Shown piece after piece: positions 60,484 through 64,000 of a stretch of DNA of 64,000 nt (the first letter of the stretch is position 1; each line of letters opens with the position of its first letter). Source of the DNA: Puffinus mauretanicus (lineage: Eukaryota > Chordata > Aves > Procellariiformes > Procellariidae). Made by a program: the position numbers and the translations under genes. Location: assembly GCA_023333565.1 (NCBI GenBank), contig JAJKFH010002364.1, positions 186,001 to 250,000 of the forward strand. The letters are read 5' to 3'. The notes beneath the pieces were generated by a model, which was given only the letters and a program-made list of their open reading frames with translations, ran no database searches and was not told where the DNA came from.

Positions 60484-62852
60484 TCACTGGGCTGCATCCA
60501 TCGCAACCCCCTTCCCAAAGGACAGCCCAGAGCACAGCCCCGCAGCGGGGATTTGCGACGACCAGTTCAGCCTCCGCAAGAAAATGCTGTAGCTGTCCTT
60601 GTACTCGGATACCCAGCGGTTCCTGCAGAGAACATGGAAAAGGGGATAAGAAGAGGACCTCCACCCTCTGCTTTGTGCACCGAGAGAGGGGACCTGCCTT
60701 CCCTTCCGCAGCGGTTGACCACCCAGCCGGGAAACAGCATAGAGCAAATGAAAGCACATGCCGACGGCACGGGGGAGAGCGGGAACAGCCTGTCTCCATC
60801 AGGAGCGGCGCAGATGCTGCGACACACATGGCTGTCATTGGGACCAATCTCCCACCTAGATCAACCATTGCACAGGCTCGGTCTCCAACCCACGCATAAC
60901 TCCAGGATCGTAGATCAAAATCGAGACTTCAACGCAGAGCTGAAATATATGTGTGTGTTGGGGGGAGGTGGGGGGGATGAGGCAGCGGGGAGGAATTGCC
61001 TTTCCGCTGAGAAATGAGAGCTCAGGAGCAGTTCATGCCTGTTTGTTCATAGTGTGCGGATGAGTCACGTTGCAAACAGCTCCTGCCCTGTCTGATTTGA
61101 GAGAGCCCTTTCCCAGGGGAAGCCCGGGCATGGAAATGTTGAGACGTGCCTCCCTCCCCCAGTCCTACAGGGACCTCAGCATCTTCTTTCCACAGGGACA
61201 TATCAGAAGAAGTTGTCCCAGGAGAAGACTCCCCACTCCTATCAACCCCACTGCAAAAACTTTTCAAGAAAAGGCTGAGCAGGCGCTGAGAAAGGGTTTG
61301 GCCCCAAGGGAATTCACCTGAGCTCATTGCATAACATGGACACAGAGAAATACGCTTGAGAAACACCTTCCAATCCCAACCAGCTCCAAAACCTCCCTGC
61401 CCTACTCTTACCCCGACCCCACTCCCACCAGCCACCCTCTCCCCCCAGCCCACCTCTCTCTTACTGGTTTAAGTGCTCATCTGTGGGGAAAATCTGACAA
61501 AGGCTCTTTTTTAGTCCACAGTATCCACCATGGACTCCCGGCCAGCGCTGGAAATCTGTGTTGTAGGTACTTCTCCAGTCAAGGTCAAAGCACTCTAGTG
61601 GAAGAGAGTCCAAATAATTGAAAGACTTTTTTGGGTCTCTATCTCCTGTATCCCACAGTCTGACTGTTCCCCCTTCTCCTGAGCTCCATCGGCTGTTTAT
61701 GCTTTCTTTCAGCGCTCCTGTTGGAGCTACCATGATCGAAGGGTTAGCCAAGGGAAAATGCAAGAAGCGCGTCCCTGGGGTAGGTAAGGTCTTTTAGACA
61801 AGATCATTCAGCCCTTATTTTCTATAGCCTTTTATGTATGATGGAAGTCACACAAAGCAGATCTGGAAATGATATCTTGTGCTCTTCCCTTCTGGACATT
61901 GACTTGTCAGCTGGTATATATTTTCTCCTACTGTCTAGATTTTCTCTTTCATCACGCCAGAGCAATGAGTATCTGCTGTATTTAATCAGGGACTACACCA
62001 GGGAAGAGATAACCCCAAGTGAGGACCATCACATCTGTTGTGCTATCTTCCCCAAAAATCCCCACAGGAGCTGGTTTGAAGGGGTGCCGTCTCCTATCCC
62101 GCTCTCCAGAGATGCCCCATCTGTACGTTAATAGCCTGCGTGTGTGTCCTTCTGATTGAGCAGATCTGCCTGCAGAGAAACGTGCTACCACCTCTCGCAA
62201 CAAAGCAGGGAGGACGCGCAAAGAAGAAGCTGCCGATTGTAGATGTTTCAGATATTCTGTGTATTTTAAAAATGACACGTTCCTGTAATGAGTATTTTTG
62301 TTGTTTTCACTGAGGCTGAGGTTACAGGTATTTCACACGTGCATGACCATGTCAGGCTGCTAATGCAACATGAACGGTCGCAGCAGCAGTTCCCGTGCTG
62401 CGCCATTATTTCCAGGGAGGCCACATCGAGCAGGGCTGCGCTACATGGGGTGGCCCATATGGAAACTGGGATGAAAGAAACGTTATTTACAACGCTCCAA
62501 CCTCTTCTGGAAGATAACTGTTTTTCTCTGCCCTGCTTCTCCCCACTGATGGGCAGATGGTTACGGGGACTCTGCAGACCTTTCCCATGTTCATTCACCT
62601 TCCCTTCACCTTCCTCAGTCTCTTCCTGCATTAAATTAATTAAAAAACCCAAAGCCAGGCTGAAGGCCACAAGTCACCCGCATGGGGCAGATGCCACAAC
62701 CTCTATCCACTGACCTTCCACCAAAACAGATGAGTCCAGGATCATGCTCTTGTTTTGCTGAGCATCGCGCTGCCTTGCCCGGCACGTCTCCAGGGTGAAT
62801 TGCTGATAGGTGGCCCAGCCCGGGGCCAGCTTCTGCCTGCGCAGCAATGTCC
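60484..62852 (-). CDS. Unrecognised protein gene, three in-phase exons (partial)
   Basis: Exons 62852-62715, 61774-61465 and 60622-60488 are each bounded by GT-AG sites and join in phase through split Gly and Gln codons to about 193 residues. The order of motifs is KLAPGWATYQQFTLETCRAR, then FLHFPLANPSIMVAPTGALK, then LECFDLDWRSTYNTDFQRWP, then NRWVSEYKDSYSIFLRRLNW. No signal peptide, membrane segment or known domain is visible. The repeated W/Y/F-rich short motifs (DWRSTYNTDF, SEYKDSYSIF) recall microtubule-binding modules of MDM1/SAXO-type or sperm microtubule inner proteins, which is only a suggestion. The start exon lies upstream or was missed. The last exon either splices on at 60487 or ends at the in-frame TGA at 60484-60486. 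Its position, convergent with EIF2AK3, is where mammals carry TEX37, but I see no sequence likeness to that protein. Confidence 0.75.
60488..60622 (-). CDS. Exon c of the unrecognised gene
   Basis: The acceptor TCCATGTTCTCTGCAG precedes 60622. The best donor is CCCA/GTGAGT after 60488, and a stop TGA lies in frame immediately beyond (60484-60486), so this may instead be the last coding exon. It has 44 full codons: NRWVSEYKDSYSIFLRRLNW, then SSQIPAAGLCSGLSFGKGVA. Confidence 0.75.
61465..61774 (-). CDS. Exon b of the unrecognised gene
   Basis: The acceptor CCTTACCTACCCCAG precedes 61774 and the donor AACCA/GTAAGA follows 61465. It has 310 nt with 102 full codons. It reads FLHFPLANPSIMVAPTGALK, RWSSGEGGTVRLWDTGDRDP, LDSLPLECFDLDWRSTYNTD, FQRWPGVHGGYCGLKKSLCQ. 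The donor's last exonic base is A rather than G, compensated by a good GTAAGA. Confidence 0.8.
62715..62852 (-). CDS. Exon a of the unrecognised gene
   Basis: The acceptor TCTTCCATCTCTCAG precedes 62852 and the donor GGAAG/GTCAGT follows 62715. It has 138 nt: two bases completing a split codon, 45 codons and one base of the next glycine. It reads LLRRQKLAPGWATYQQFTLE and RQRDAQQNKSMILDSSVLVE. The competing frame given by the first ATG-type start here is a shadow, because only this frame agrees with the next exon. Confidence 0.75.
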
Positions 62853-64000
62853 CTGAGAGATGGAAGAAGAAAAGAGCTCATTAGTTGGGAAGCACCATCA
62901 ATTACTCACCCAAATCCTACCCTTGGGTAGGAGCAAGCAAACAACAACCACAAGTTGGAACCTCAGCTGGCATAAATCAGGGGAGACCCATTCACTTCAA
63001 CAGAGTTTTGGTGAGGTACATCAATTTTGCATCGATTTGGTTCATAAAGCCAGTAGGGGAAGGATTTATGGTGATGCGAAGTAAATGGAAGGAGCCATGC
63101 TGTCTCTATGTTGCCCTGGAGTGCTAAAAGGAGCTGAGATCCCTTGTAGGAGGTTCGTGTATGAAAGGGAAAGACTTTGCTGGGCTACACAGGGGTAGAG
63201 CAGGAAGGGAAAAGCCCACAGCAGTTGTGTCATTAGCACAAGACAGCTTCAGATGGGCTTGGCAAGGAGATGCTTGAAACCCTCAGATGTTAAGTAGAGT
63301 CTAAATGAACAGTCCAAATGGACATCTGCCCACATGGAGACATGTCTGTCTGAGCTGCTTGTCCTAGTGAGTGGAGAGAGAGAAAACCTGCCAGGGCTTG
63401 CTCCATCTCATCCTCAAGGTGGCATTTAAGCTACGGGAGATGGCTGTGTCTTTTCTCCCCACGATCACGAAGGGAGCTGAGGTGATCAGCTCCAGACACA
63501 GACATCCCACGCTGGGAGAGGTGAGCTCAGGGAATAGAGGACATTCCTGCTCATGTCCTCCCGTTTGGTCCTGGAACATTGCTGAGCAATGCTCTACTCT
63601 GACAAAGGAGCTCAGAGGAAGATCTCCACTGCTTTGGGAAGGTTGGGCATGGCTGGGTGATGTTTGGTGACCACTAATTTTGTTTTCCTGACTTCCAGCA
63701 GCATTTTAATCCATGCAAGCAAGCTGTTAAATGGCGTGGCTGAGGGCTCGCTACCAGCCCCTTTGCTGCATTTGCTGCCAGTTACCCCTAGCAGAAGGGC
63801 ACTAAGAGCTGCTGGTCTGAACCACCCAAGTCCCTCGTGCTCAACCACAGAGTCCTTTTGCCTCCCTGTGCTTCTGTTTGCCACCTGCAACACGGGGTTA
63901 ACTGCGTCTCCCTCTATCCCAAAGGAGCTGCTCAGATAAAACCTCTAAAGACTTTGCAGTGCTGATGCCTTGGTAGCAGAGGGTCTTCATGCACCGAGCG
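62853..64000. other. Upstream intron or flank of the unrecognised gene
   Basis: No further exon with a matching phase (ending with one base of a codon) could be identified with confidence. A stretch near 63.85-63.95 kb (TGCCTCCCTGTGCTTCTGTT onward) weakly resembles an antisense MIR core. Otherwise nothing was seen. Confidence 0.45.

Noticed and set aside
60431..60868. 145-codon minus-strand frame covering exon c
   Set aside because: Shadow frame; the frame with NRWVSEYKDSY is the one that follows from exon b by phase.
62288..62713. 141-codon plus-strand frame overlapping the intron of the unrecognised gene
   Set aside because: No coding-like motifs and no splice support; it runs up to exon a, which is on the opposite strand with better evidence.
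62636..62881. Minus-strand frame starting MSSFLLPSLRDIAAQAEAG
   Set aside because: It covers exon a in a different frame; only the frame giving LLRRQKLAPGWATYQQFTLE joins in phase to the next exon.

Overview
The window is vertebrate nuclear DNA, most likely from a bird. Vertebrate exon–intron structure with GT–AG junctions, low coding density and at least eight 5'-truncated CR1 LINE copies carrying the avian-type 3' tail (ATTCTATGATTCTAT) all point that way. I cannot name the species.

Layout. (1) 1–13.93 kb, + strand: the 3' half of EIF2AK3 (PERK), the ER-stress eIF2alpha kinase. Seven exons give the complete cytosolic kinase domain, its long acidic/serine-rich insert, the stop codon and a 3' UTR with a polyadenylation signal. 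Luminal and transmembrane exons lie upstream of the window. (2) 17.45–25.0 kb, - strand, convergent with EIF2AK3: a complete three-coding-exon aminergic G-protein-coupled receptor of 374 residues. Its pocket residues resemble the 5-HT4 branch. A CpG island at 30.2–31.3 kb with two good minus-strand splice donors is the likely promoter and 5' UTR exon. (3) 31.3–59 kb: mostly non-coding sequence rich in repeats, including a 490-bp GGAA/GAAA tract, tandem duplications of 93, 31 and 114 bp, two near-identical CR1 copies in direct orientation (43.4–44.1 and 45.4–46.2 kb), a second small GC-rich patch (39.4–39.6 kb), and two weak exon-like open stretches near 49.4 and 50.1 kb. (4) 60.48–62.85 kb, - strand: three exons that join in perfect phase into about 193 residues of a protein I do not recognise. 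Its aromatic, basic W/Y-rich motifs recall microtubule-associated sperm or ciliary proteins.

The genes are independent transcription units. As recalled, mammals have EIF2AK3 and the testis gene TEX37 facing each other at this locus. Here the two minus-strand genes occupy that side, and the receptor has no neighbour-equivalent in mammals that I can recall. The most valuable items are this receptor and the unrecognised minus-strand gene. Both were assembled by reading splice sites and phase directly, not by a database search.
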